Below, piece after piece: positions 46,686 to 58,555 of a stretch of DNA of 64,000 bases. The translations under genes and the position numbers were made by a program. The first letter of the stretch is position 1. The number at the start of each line of letters is the position of its first letter. This stretch comes from Euryodendron excelsum (Eukaryota > Streptophyta > Magnoliopsida > Ericales > Pentaphylacaceae): positions 7,885,001 through 7,949,000 of the forward strand of contig CM065392.1 in assembly GCA_033060915.1 (NCBI GenBank), written 5' to 3'. The notes below the pieces were generated by a model. The model had not been told where the DNA came from and ran no database searches. It saw only the letters and a program-made list of their open reading frames with translations.

Positions 46686-48062
46686 ATTAGAAGTTCTCCT
46701 TTTCTTTTAAGCAACAGGGAAGTTCATTTGCAATGAAAAGAAGGCCATGAACTTTGGTTAAAAGATATAAACACGTTCCCTTTCTGAATCATCAAAATTC
46801 TTGCAAAAGGACTCATAAAGATTAGGCAGTTTAAATTGATATGATGAGAGGCCATCAATTCATTTTTCCACACATTATACCCTTTGCTACAACCCCATTC
46901 CAAGCCAATTACGTTCCCCAATAAACTCAACGCGGTGATTACCGTCCAAAACCGGCAAAAGTAAAACTAGTAAACCAAATGAAAAAGCAAAACAGGAGAA
47001 GAAAGAAAGTTTCTAGTACGTTAAAAAAATAATTAATTAATTAATTAATGATGGCGATAGATGCCTCTTGAAAGTCAACAGATTGTGCAAGTGGTAATAC
47101 TGGGGCAAAAGCTACAAGCCTTGTATGGGTGCGAGTTCGTACAAATAAGGAAGAAAGAAAAGGGGAAGATAAGCCTATAAAAAGTGATCACCGGTAAATC
47201 CCCGAAACCACATGACGCTTTAAGCCTTTGACACCATCCCTTTCAAAGGTTCGTAACCTAGCCTCATTACAACCTGACCCGAAAAGTCCTTTCTAATCAA
47301 TGAAAACTGCCTAATCTAAGTTGAGTTTGATGTAAGAAAGATGACGATTCTTGAATGGGAATAAATACCTGAAATCCCCGAGCTTCCACCTTGACAAGTA
47401 GGCCCTCCCTCAACTTCGAGAAAGTTTCCCTTTAAAAAAAAAAAGCGGCATGACCCCAAGGGCATGGCGAAAACTCGGAAGAGCACCGCAAGTAAAAAGA
47501 TAGAGGCATGGCAAGATACAAATCTGTCGGTCTGGTGAAAACCCGCAGGGGTGCCGAGACACAAAAATGATAGAGCCGGAATCGGCGAAAACCTACAAAA
47601 GGCGCTGATGGCAAAAAAGGCAAAAAAAGGAAAAAAAAAAAACCTTCCCACATTCTCCTCAGGTTTGCCCCAACTATCGAGTAGAACATTCCCAGGCCAT
47701 GGTAGGAAAAGACAGGAAGAGAGTGTGGTCGACAAAAAGACATTCTCTCGAAATCAATAGGCCAAGAAAAGGGAACCACGCGGGCTCCCGCCAAAGACAC
47801 CCCGAGGAAAATCCCATTCCAGGGAAGTAGTTCTCATCAATAGATACAACATCTGCTATAACACATGTTAAACTAACAAACTGATGCAGGAACAAGCAGA
47901 TGGTGGCCTGTCCCAAAGAAAAGGTGGGATCTATTACAACAAAAACCATAATAATTTAGCTAATATAAGCATGTCTACAAATGCAGGGAATCCTGGAAGA
48001 AAGCCAAACACCCTGAACCACAGCATAAAGGGAAGAAAAAAGAAAAAGGGGGAACAGTCACG
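46686..48062. other. Ogre-like region between pol and antisense ORF
   Basis: Untranslated on both strands as far as I can see. Contains (AATT)n at about 47028-47049 and GGCGAAAACC phrases near 47465, 47533 and 47583. Minus-strand frames at 47316-47949 lack any recognisable domain. Confidence 0.55.
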
Positions 48063-49957
48063 TCAAGGCCAAGGGGCTACGAGGTAGCGATCCACGTCTC
48101 CATTAGAAGAATCCTCATCCGAGCTCCTAGCAGCAGGACTCACGGGACTAGAGATAGCGGGCAAGGGACTGGGCTCGATAAATGGCGGCACCACCAACCC
48201 TCCCCCAGAAGGGCCAGCACTGGTAGAAGCCCCGAAAGAACAAGTCGATAACTGGCTCAACCTATGGCACTGACATCGATCACGGAGGCGATCCTTTTCC
48301 TGCGAAAGGATGTGTACTATATCCCTCAACTGGACTATGAACGCGTCCCACAGGTCGCCTTCCACTGAAGAGGAAGTGTCTCTAGAACTCTGAGGGCGTC
48401 TAAGTCCCCAAGAAACATCAACCAAAGGAGAGTCTCTCGCCCTGGACACGTCCTCCAGCTGTCTTTCTAAATCACTCACTCGGCCTCTGCTTGTCTCCAG
48501 CTGAGTCTCCAACTAACTCAAGCGGGCGCAATAAAGTCTTCGTGGGCGCCTCGCCCTAATGGTAGCAATAGCTAAAAGATCACCATACCCTACCGGAGGT
48601 AAGGGCGACTCTGGAAGAGGATCCCTTGCCGCGGCACCCCCCAAAACATACTCCCGAAACCATCTGGTGTAATCAATAGTGGCTGTTGGAATGAATAAGA
48701 ACGGACCGTCCGAAGCATCATGCGCCCCTAAAGTCTGCCACAACTCTGTCAACTCAGTCACTATGCCTCTCGGAACCTCTTCACCAAAATAAGCCGGATA
48801 CCCTGTCACCACGGCAGTATACGGGACATCCTGCGTCCGGCCCAACTGACGGAGGACCCAAATCCCAAAGAAGGGCGCAACACCCCTTAAGCCAATCAAA
48901 GGGATAAAAACCTGACTTGAAATTCATACCCGCAACGAATCAACATTACATAAACCCACGTACCACTGAACCAAATCGAACCTCCTCGTCTGAAGGAATG
49001 CCACCCATGCCATCTGGGAATCGGGGCAGTTAACACCGTCAGTAATCTCCTGTTGAGACCTTACCAAAGCACAGATGAGATCAACCTCCGGGTACCATAT
49101 GTGAGAGGTAATGCGATGAATGAACAACTGTTCAAGAGCCCACAGCTGAAAGAGGGGCCGAGACCCCCTAAAAAAGGTGTCCTCCCCACTCTGAAATCGG
49201 GAAAAACTCATATATGTCTCACCCACAGCCAACGGAGCGTAAGAATACCCTCGACGGATCGACAACAACAAGGAACAGAGTCTGTCATCCACCCGACCAT
49301 CCCCCCGAGGGAACACCAAAAGACTCAACAAGATAAGGGCAAGCGCGTTCATCCGGGCAATGGGCCACTTCGTGGCAGTATGCCAAACACCAGGATAAGC
49401 AGTCTGACGAGTACAAAAACTCAAAGTGATCCAACAAAAAACCCACCTCCAGTGCCGAAAAAACAGGGTGACAGGCCAAATCCAGAGCCTGGCGTCTAAG
49501 CCCCAATTGACCAGAAATAACGGACATAAAACCCCGGGGGAAGTTTGGGCCTACTATACCATCCTGACCGCTCTTCAAGCCCAGCAAACGCCCATACTCG
49601 TGAGGTGTCGGCGTCATCTCAAAATCGCTAAATCGGAATAAACACAGCTCCGAGCACCAGAAGGCAGCCGAGGCCTCAACCAAGCCCGATACCAGCCTCA
49701 CGGAAAGAAGCGATCCTAGATACCCAAAAGCCCTAAAAAAAATCTGCCGCTCCTCCTCAGCATAGCTGGCATACCAAGCCCAAAGCCGAGACATGACTAC
49801 ATCACCCTCCTCCACTCCCACTTCCGGAGTAACGGGACCGTTACCGCAACCGCCCCTAGCCGAGCTACCCCGACTGCTGCCGCCCTCCTCGATCTTTATT
49901 CGCGGTGCCTTCCCATGGCACCTCCTATTCGGACCGTCGCCTCCGGCCTCTGACATC
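48063..49957 (-). pseudogene. Antisense ORF of Ogre-like element, plant-mobile-domain-like
   Basis: On the minus strand ATG 49956 opens 223 codons. Near 49600 it has F-W-C-S-E-L-C-L-F-R-F followed by E-M-T-P-T...Y-G-R-L-L-G-L, the signature of plant mobile domain / DUF7745-type proteins (domain call from memory). A frameshift between 49424 and 49285 moves into a second frame that continues to 48063 with stops near 48921 and 48513. The last part, near 48420-48510, is a heptad-type coiled coil rich in L, E and R. Extra ORFs in this position and orientation are known in Tat-lineage elements, but their function is unknown. Here it starts one base after a good splice acceptor. As it stands it is a pseudogene. 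Confidence 0.75.
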
Positions 49958-51695
49958 CTGAAAGAATGACAACATTTAAAAGAATCAATCAGTCACTATA
50001 TGTGAAAAGTGTAAAGATAAATGCATCAATGTATATAAACAAAAAAAAAAAAGGAGACAAAAAAGGGGAAGAGAAAAAAAGAAAAAAAGAAAAAGAAAGA
50101 AAAAGAGAGGAAAGAAAAAGTGGAAGGGCAAGGGCCCCACCTATCATCGCCTCAAAGATTTTCAACGGTTTTCAAGCTTCCCCCGCAAAAGTATGGTACC
50201 TAAAATTTTCTAACGGTTTTCAGGGCTTTTTCCTCAAAAAGTCTAATTTCAAAAATTTCAAACCAATTCCTCGGGCTTTCTCCTCCAAAAGCCCTGGTTC
50301 GAGATTTTCTAACGGTTTTCTGGGCTTTTTTTTCAAAAAGTCTCATTTCAAAATTTCAAACCGGTTTCTTGGGCTTTTTCCTTCAAAAGCCCTAGTTCGA
50401 GATTTTCTAATGATTTTCTGGGTTTTTTTTTTCCTCAAAAGCCTCACTTCAAAATTTCAAACCGATTTTGCGGGCTTTCCCCTTCAAAAGCCCTATTTCA
50501 AGATTTTCTAACGGTTTTTTGGGTTTTTTTTTCCCAAAAAGCCTCACTTCAAAATTTCAAACCAATTTCGCGGGCTTTCCCCTTCAAAAGCCTATTTTAA
50601 GATTTTCTAAAGATTTTCTGGGCTTTTTCCTCAAAAAGTCTAATTTCAAAAATTTCCAACCGGTTTCTCAGGCTTTCTCCTTCAAATGCCCTGGTTCGAG
50701 ATTTTCTAATGGCTTTTCGGGATTTTTCCTCAAAAAATCTCATTTCAAAATTTCAAACCAGTTTCGTGGGCTTTCTCCTTCAAAAACCCTGGTTCAAAAA
50801 TTTTCTAATGGTTTTCGAAACTTTTCCCTCAAAGAAGTCTCATTTCAAGGGTTTGACAGTTTCCTGGGCTTCCACCTTCAACAGCCCTGCTCCACAAGTT
50901 TTCTAAAAATCGTTTTCTCGGGTTTTTCTCCTTCAAATTCCTGCTCCCAAAAATTTCTCTAAAGTTGTTGTTTCTCCGGGCTTTCTCCCTCAAAGGCCCT
51001 TTCTCAAAAGGATTTGCTTCATTAAAAAATTCTAAAAGTGAAGTGTTAAAATTTTTGACAATTTCGACAGAGTTTCACATTAAAAAGTCACCACCCCGAC
51101 ATCTCACAAGCCATAAACACAACCCAAAGCAATCTCAAACCTTCCACCACATCAACCAAAGCAATCTCATACTCCACGGCACACGTCCCTTCCTCAAACA
51201 CAGTTTTTAGGACGGTTCTTTCAGCTTCTAAAATTTCTTGGTCCCAATTTTATTTTCAAAAAATTTTGCAAAAATTCCTAGAACCTTCAAGCGCATCACC
51301 ACAATTTTTCAAAGATGTTTTATGATTTTTCAACCACCCATAGGATCCATTTTCTAATTTTCTTTAATTTTTTCTATTTTTCATAATTTTCAAAAATTCA
51401 AAAATTTAAAATTTTTCAAAAAATTACGAAATTCCATACATTTTTCCAAGACGTCCTGTGCAAAAATCACACATAAGCACATAATGCCCAAGCCTGTGGA
51501 GGCGATTTTTTTCGAATCCCGTAGAAACCCACTTTCACAAGCATGAAAAATCATTCAAACGCACTCAAATATCCATCAATGACAAAAGCAATCTGATCAT
51601 TGTGTTCTAAACATCCTAAAACATAGGGTTATGCAGGTCATTCGTAAGAAACGGAGATATATACATCAAAATCGAAGAAACTATCGAAAACTAAC
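49958..51695 (-). other. Candidate intron of antisense gene
   Basis: On the minus strand a donor CAAAG|GTTAGT (51696/51695) and an acceptor TTCTTTCAG|G (49958/49957) bound 1,738 bp that include the 98-101 bp repeats. The acceptor lies directly before ATG 49956. No ATG is seen in the presumed first exon (about 51855-51696), so it would be a 5' UTR exon. Confidence 0.5.
50155..50960. repeat. 98-101 bp tandem repeat in Ogre 3' region
   Basis: AACC(A/G) in the phrase TTTCAAACC recurs at 50261, 50359, 50460, 50560, 50658 and 50756 (steps 98, 101, 100, 98, 98), with decayed units on both sides. Each unit has CGGGCTTTCTCCTTCAAAAG and GATTTTCTAACGGTTTTC. Plus-strand frames of 181 and 164 codons here repeat every unit and are by-products. 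Confidence 0.92.
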
Positions 51696-51884
51696 CTTTG
51701 AAATTCTCCGGCGAAAACCAAGCTTTCTGGCGAAGATTCGGCAACAAGAACGGCTTCCAACAAGTACCTGATGTCACCCCAACACTCCCCCAATGATCCT
51801 AGGTTGAAATCTTCCGAAAACCCTTCAAAGGGAATCTCAAACCAAACTCAAAACTCAAAAAATGCAAAACGCGAACCTACTTTG

Positions 51885-52003
51885 TTTATATGCCACAGGT
51901 TGGCGCATGTAGCAGTCGCGCTAGTACAAAACTCAAACTGGCGCATGTATTACATGTGCAAAGCTTAAAACACCAAACGCACGTGTAACACATGCGCCCG
52001 ACC
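51885..52003 (-). promoter_or_regulatory. Candidate antisense promoter: LTR-like palindromes and TATAAA
   Basis: On the minus strand three GCGCATGT/ACATGCGC-type palindromes (52003 to 51903) are followed by CAACCTGTGGCA and TATAAA (51890-51885). The LTR promoter has ACATGCGCCAAGCCTGTTCC and TATAAAAA in the same order, so this looks like an inverted copy of the LTR core promoter. Confidence 0.6.
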
Positions 52004-52317
52004 TTTCAGCTTCCCACCAAAATCAATTTCAAGCCTCCAAAGGTCCGAATCTGCTCTTAAGGCTTTGCCAAAAGTCGAAAGTCGAGCTTTCAACATTCAC
52101 TTGTGAGAATTGAGTGTCCTGAACCAAACCATGCCAAATCGGCAACTCAATTTTCGACCGGAATATAAAGCTTTTTCAATTCCAAAACCTACCAAACCGG
52201 TGACCCACGAGAGGTCCCAAAGCATTCTAAGTTCACAGGCACATCATCCCTCCGATCGCCTCGCGACCAAAAACGGATTCTTACTTTGTTATTTTTCTAC
52301 CTTCGGCAAGCAAAGCC

Positions 52318-52330
52318 AGAAGAAGAGAGG
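52318..52330 (+). other. Polypurine tract of Ogre-like element
   Basis: AGAAGAAGAGAGG, 13 purines, ends four bases before the 3' LTR. Confidence 0.8.
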
Positions 52331-52334
52331 CAGT

Positions 52335-55300
52335 TGTAAGCACCCCTTTTTGCTCGCTCGGCAATCTTCGGCCCGACCGGATTTGGTTTCCAACATCACA
52401 ACACATGCAAGTGTGGGATGAGCCTTATAATCTCCCATCCAACCAACTGGGAGTAAGTACCATTACTCCAGGTAGCTTTCCGGACCGGGCGGTTCCAAAA
52501 ACCAACGCCATCCAGGTAGCTTCCTAGGATCGGGCAATCTCGGGGACCAACACCTCATCAAATTCTAGATAGTTCACTTCTGGTGCCTGCTAGCCCGCCA
52601 ACGTAGAATGTCCGACATTTGGTAGTTCTCCGAGAACTGCTCGTTCTCAAAGACCAACACCACCATTCCAAGTAGCTTTCTGGGACCAGGCATTCTCAGG
52701 AACCAACACCACCACTACAGGTAGTTCACTAAGACCAGGCGCTCTTAGAGACCAACACTGCACAGGTAGTTTTTCGATACTGGGCAGTCTCGGGAACCAA
52801 CACCTAGGTCAACACCGGCGCCTGCTAGCCCGACTCGGTGAAAAAAGACCAAAACCCGCCCTTTGGGCCTCTAGGCACGTTTTAGGAAAGTTCAAAATCC
52901 CTCAAAACTATTAGTCCATCCTTCCAAAGTGTTGTTAAACCATTAGGCATCCCCCGCACACCATTTGGTCCAAATTCGGTCTTCTTCTAGCCCACTCTAG
53001 TCAAAATGACCGTTTTGCCCCTATACGCCCCAACACTGAACAAAACCTCGCCGAGCGGTAAAAGACTTTCCCAAAACCATCCCTGAACAACCCTACATGC
53101 TTAACACAATACACCAAACCATTTCTGACCATTTTTAGCCAATCCAGGTCAACATGACCATTTCGCCCCTGGCAATCCAAACATGCCCCGAAACAACACC
53201 GATCTTGGGATTTCGAGCAAAGGGTTTCACCATACACCCTTGTTTAACCCGAGAAGGACCCTACGACATTAAACACTCACAACTCGATAAAAGTTCCCTA
53301 GAGCGTCTCGCAGGCGCTTTGCCTAAATTGTCTTTTCTCCCAATTCCCTAGTTATAACGCACCGTCAACTGACTTAAGAAATGCGTGAATTAGGAATTAT
53401 CGAAAGCTCGTTCATAGATCTTTCCATCGATATGGCTCGATCGAATAGATTGCTTCCTGAAGCCCTCCATCGTACGGTGCGAAAACTATAACTTTCAGCA
53501 ACCCCTAGAGCGTCTCGCAGACGCTCCGCCAAGGTTGACTTTTTCTCTGATTCCCTAATCTAAACGCACCGTCAAACGACTTGAGAAATGCATAAATCTG
53601 AAAATTCCCGAAAGCATTTCTAGAGTGCTTTCCATCTGTACGGTCCAATTGAAAAGATCACTTCCCGAATGCCTCGATCACACAACACGAAAGCAACCAC
53701 TTTCAAACAACCTCGGAGCGTATCACAGACGCTCCGCAATAGTGACCTTTTATGCATGCTTCCGAAGGCGATATCCCATGCTTCCGAATGCAATTCAAAC
53801 TTTCCAAAGACATAAAAGTTCACCGGAAGCCCTGGGAGAACATCCCGAGTGCGACCGATTCCCCGACACCTTCCCGATTGACTTAATTATCGAGGCAAAG
53901 TTTGGACGAACCTTCCCGGTGATGGAGCGTATACTACATGCGCTCAAATTTTGATCAGATCAACCAACTTTCGGTCAACAGTCGAGATTTACCTAGTACA
54001 TGGGGTGCCACGTATCATTCTTGCAATGGAACAATACCTGCACATGTCCTACATGCGCAAGGTCAAAGTTTGGCCAGCCGCATGTAGTACATGCGCCAGG
54101 CCTGTTCCATAATCTCTATAAATACCAGACCACCCTTTGCATATTCCAACTCCGATTTCTGATGCGAAGCTCTGCTGAAGCCACTTCAGAACTGTGAATC
54201 TCTATACACACTTCATCCCTCCAACACTTAGGTAAGATTCCACCATCCCCAAGCCTATATACTTCATATATAAAGCCTTATACACCATTAAACATTCCCC
54301 ACCAACCCTCTAAGCCTTCTTAAAGTCATTCAAGCTCCAATCAAAGCATCTTTGGAAGACTACAAGTGTGTTGAAGGCACAAGGTGGTATCTCTTTTACA
54401 TTTGTGTCTTCCCCCACTCTTCTCTTCTCCCTCCTAGCCTACTTAGGCTATTCTCTATTTTAACCCCCATCTACAACCCCCCATTCTTGCATGCTTGAGC
54501 TAAGAGGGCTCTTAGATCATGCTTAGAGGAAAGCAAGTGAGAGCCACCGTGTAAGGGGACCTCTTACTAGCCTACTTTGAGATGGTATGGCCTAAGAGCC
54601 CCTTGTTTATGTGGTGTAGCCTAAAAGCCTTGTATGTGGTCATAACCCCTTGCATATTACTATTTTGATCATGTTTTGTATGTTGGGCTTCATTTTATGT
54701 TTATTGTCATGTTCCACAATGCTTACATTACTCTTATTTTTATGCCATTTTCAAGCTCTATATTTTTTTTAAAAATTGTTCCAAGAGTTGGCCTCTTGAA
54801 GTTTAGGATGGGATTTTAAAAGTTATGCCTTAGAAGACCTCCTACTAACCCCCTAACTCTCATTTTGGTATCATGACATTTTAATTTGCATAAGGGTTGC
54901 TCTCTAATTCTCTAATTTTCAAGATTTCCATTCTTTCAAGTATAGTGGTTGGAATGGCCCCATGGAACCCTCTCTTGAGTGGTCTCTCTTTTGTTGGCCA
55001 TATAAACCCTCTCCTAATGGGATGTTTCCCTTGAAAAATGGTTTTGAAAATCCTTCTCAAAAGATTATTTTTAAAAATGCATTCTCTCCATCTTTGCATC
55101 AAAAATAATTTTTCAAAAATTGCCATCATTATGTTGATTTTTGAAACCCCCATTCTTGTCAAGATTATGGTTATAATGGCCATAAGGAAACCTTCCTTGG
55201 AATGGTTTCCAATCACCAACCATATAAACCATACTCTTGACTAGAGTCAAAATTTTCATGGAAATGATCTTCAAAAGGGTTGTGAACCAAAGTCCTTTGC

Positions 55301-57107
55301 ATAACATAACTTATTTTTCAAAGCCCTTTCTAAAAGTGCATGAAACCAACTTTCAAAACCATTTCCCAATCCAACCTTAGGCTAACTTGACCCTAGTTGA
55401 CCAACCATAGATTAACTTAACCCTAGTTGCCCAACCCTAGGTTAACTTGACCCTAGTTCACTCACCTTAGGTTAACCTAACCCTAAGTCATCCTAACCTT
55501 AGGTTAACCCTACCCTAGTTAGTTAAACCTAAGTCATCCTAACCTTAGGTCAAACCTACCTTAGTTAGTTAATCTTAGGTCACCTTAACCTGAGGTTAAT
55601 CCAACCTTAGTTAGTTAACCATAGGTCATCTTCACCCTAGGTTAACCTAACCCAAGTTAGTCAACCTTAGGTCACCTCTAACCCTAAGCCAACCCAATCT
55701 AGGTTAATACACTTCAAGGTTCCAACTCTTGAACCCTTTTCTAAATGATCACTCAATTTTAAACCATTCTCATAACCCACTTTTCTAAAACCTCCCACTC
55801 TTTTGATTTTAAAAAACCAACTCTATAAACTCTTCAAATGTTTTTACGCTCTATCTTCAAGGCATTTTCAAAAATGTTTTCAAGAGGTCACAAACCTAAG
55901 ATGTCCCTAGCCCTCTCATGGTTAGGGATTCCAAGGACAAGTGATAAATCAAGAACAACCTCTAAGGTTGTCCATATTAGGATTCCAAACCCTTAGCCAT
56001 TTTCAAAAACTACTTTCAAAAACTAATTCATCAAAACATTCTAAAATTATGCCTCTTGGGTTTTCAAAACAAGACTTCAAAAACACTTTCAAGTTCTCTT
56101 GAGTCATGCCAAAGCATTTTTTTTTTTTTTCCAAAACTCCCTTAAGTTGATCCAAAAATATTTTCAAAATACTCCACCATCCAATTTCAAGTCAAAACTT
56201 TCAAGACCACAAAAAGTCTTCAACTTCCAAAGACCTCAAAGTGTCTTAAACTTTTCCAAAAGACCTCCAAGTGTTTTAAACTTTTCCGAAGACCTCAAAG
56301 TGTCTTAAACTTTTTCAAAGACCCCAAAGTGTCTTCAAACCTTCCAAAGGCCTAATGTGCCTATTTTTCATCGGGCTCTTGCCCGAACTACAAATGACCT
56401 GATTCTCGCCAAATGAGATACGTAGGCAACCTAAAATGGTGCAGTCATAACTTCTATTTCAACTCCAATCCCCTTTTCAAAACTTTCAATCAATCCAAAG
56501 TTCTCATTCCAAAATCCTTCAAAACTCTGGCATTTTCAAAACTTCTTCCAAAACTTGCATCATGCATCATTCATCCGAAAAGTGATGACTAAACCCCATT
56601 TTCAAAATTCTAAAGTGGATATTAAGTGGACAATGGTAACCGGTTATTCTAAGTGAGTGAACAAAGGGTGATTAGACATGTAGGTACCGAAAGGGCGGGG
56701 TAAGGTGATGATCTTAGGATATCTTCCCTACACGTAACCAACCCCCGAATCATAGATTTCTGTTTTCAAATAACCAAAATGGAGTTATTTTCCAAAAGGA
56801 CTTAAATCTTTCTGAAGGTTGCCAAACAACCTATTTTCTTAAAAACTCTCTCTTGAGGAGGTTTTTAAAACCTTTCCAAAAAAATCCTAAGTTTAATCTT
56901 CGGATTAACACTTAGTTTTAGGTGCCCTAACTCACCTTAATCAAGTTAGGTGGTGACTCCTATCTTTCTTAAAAGCCCTTAGTCAAACAGATTTTCAAAC
57001 CTAGTCGCACTTGTCCATCTAGGAGGACGAGTTCTAATGACAGAGTTTTGTGCTTTTGGTGTTCGAGCCAAAAGGACCTTGGATACCCTAAAAGCCGAGG
57101 CGCGACA
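52335..57107 (+). mobile_element. 3' LTR of Ogre-like element (type B)
   Basis: Starts TGTAAGCACCCC and ends GAGGCGCGACA; 4,773 bp, collinear with 29140-33955, including the U3 repeat, the palindromes with TATAAATA (54117-54124), the GTTAACC minisatellite and the 3' conserved blocks. It confirms both element ends. Confidence 0.95.
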
Positions 57108-57885
57108 GGGATAGGTAGGACCATTGATCTTCCTCGCTACATGTTTAGAGCTTTCTGTGAGTCAGCGGCTTCGATGAAGCCATAAGGTGTATTGCCTTTC
57201 GCAGGCATGATTACTGAGTTGACTGCACATGCCGAAGTAGAAGTTCCAAATGACACTCCTTTAGCTCTGGTGCCTGCACCGATTGCCTTGTCTACTTAGA
57301 ACAGGGTTGTGAGTGAGTTGGCAGGTATTTAGAGATGGGCTGAGGCTCTTGTTCAGGCCCAGCAGCCGGCCCAACAACAGCAGCAAGCTCCCGTAAAGGG
57401 ATAGCAAGTTCCAGTAGAGGGACAACAGCCATAAGCCAAGGCTAAGTTGCAGTAGGCTCAAGCTAGTCCAGCCTCATAGGCATTTGCTCATCAATTAGAT
57501 CAGTAGAGTGCACATATCAAGAGGCAGACCATGGCCAATCAGTTGATGCAGCAGACTGTTGCGGGTCTTTAGACAGCCCATACCGAGCTCTGTTAGAGGT
57601 GTTCGACTCTAGAGACAGCCCGGGCAACATAGATCACTGCTTTATAGGCAACTTTAGGCACTCAGATTACGGAGCTTCAGACCTCTTAGACCAGATTTCA
57701 GGATGAGATTTGACAGGAGCAGACATGTCAGAGCCAGATGTTGACTGACATCTTAGCCAGACTTCGGGGGGATAAGGAGCCTGATTTTCCTAACTTAATT
57801 GTTGGTACATCAGATTATGCATCTCTAGAAGGGCATGATTTTCAGGATGACGATAATTTCAAACTTCGACAGGCTAAGGTTTAGA
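57108..57885 (+). pseudogene. Athila third ORF, 3' part
   Basis: Continues the frame cut at 29139. Starts with G-R-T-I-D-L-P-R-Y, typical of the plant transposon protein domain. A Gln-rich tail lies near 57350-57620, and the end has an acidic region (D-F-Q-D-D-D-N-F). About fifteen in-frame stops, most of them TAG or TAA at expected Gln codons. No membrane segment seen. Confidence 0.6.
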
Positions 57886-58057
57886 TAGCATCTCATGTAT
57901 TACATCTCATGTACATCCCATGCATACATTTCATTCATCGATGTATCTAAACCTCCACGGCATTTTTGATGTAGCCCATTTCAGTTTCATATGATTACAT
58001 GCCTGTTTTGAGTATTATATGATGTATTTCTTTCAGTGTATGTCGACCTCTTGTATA
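57886..58057 (+). other. Athila 3' untranslated region, part 1
   Basis: Contains CTCATGTA(T/C)(A/T) phrases. Ends in the TSD GTATA (58053-58057). Confidence 0.6.
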
Positions 58058-58259
58058 TGTAAGCACCCCATTTTTTACCGCTCAGCAGCCTACAGTCCGT
58101 CCAGACTTGTATTCAAGTCAATGTGGACATATTCTAAGTCAAATTAACTCTCTAAGTCTAATTTCATCTATCCATCGCTTCGCAGGCCCACCGGGCCCAA
58201 ATAGAGGCAAAATGACCAAAATACCCTTAGGGGGCATTGTTTGGTCCAATTCCAAATTA

Positions 58260-58555
58260 GGCTCGTTTTTCTGAAGACGGTAAGTCCCCTTTCCATTTTT
58301 CAATAGGCACGTCTTTCCGAAGACGGTAAGTCCCCTTTCCATTTTTCAATAGGCGCATCTTTCCGAAGACGGTAAGTCCCCTTTCCATATTCCAATAGGC
58401 GCGTCTTTCCAAAGACAGTAAGTCCCCTTTTCATTTTCCAATAGACGCGTCTTTCTAAAGACGGTAAGTCCCCTTTCCAATTCCAAATCAAGCATGTCTT
58501 TCCGAAGATGGTAAGTCCCCTTTCCAATTCCAAATCCGGCACATTTTTCGGAGAA
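58260..58555 (+). repeat. 46-bp minisatellite in U3 of LTR A5
   Basis: GACGGTAAGTCCCC-type starts at 58276, 58322, 58368, 58414, 58460 and 58507, a period of 46 (47) bp. Units contain CCCTTTCCA and CGTCTTTCCGAA. Confidence 0.93.

Larger units (their letters stand above)
29140..57107 (+). mobile_element. Full-length Ogre-like (Tat lineage) Ty3/gypsy element, 28 kb
   Basis: The 5' LTR (29140-33955), tRNA-Arg-type primer site, leader, gag remnant, PR, RT, two RNase H domains, integrase, antisense ORF, tandem repeat, polypurine tract and 3' LTR (52335-57107) are all present in order. Flanks are GGGAC (29135-29139) and GGGAT (57108-57112), a TSD with one transition. Length is 27,968 bp, about 22.6 kb without the nested solo LTR at 34767-40172. 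In a sampled stretch of about 160 bp (31321 versus 54501) the two LTRs differ at about ten sites by eye, so it is not very recent. Coding regions are disrupted, so it is non-autonomous. Confidence 0.93.

Noticed and set aside
47316..47949. Minus-strand frames of 139, 122 and 91 codons downstream of the antisense ORF
   Set aside because: They overlap each other in different frames, have no domain and lie in an untranslated region of the Ogre-like element.
49966..50962. Two plus-strand frames (181 and 164 codons) rich in Phe, Ser and Lys
   Set aside because: They repeat with the 98-101 bp tandem unit and have no recognisable domain. They are by-products of the repeat.
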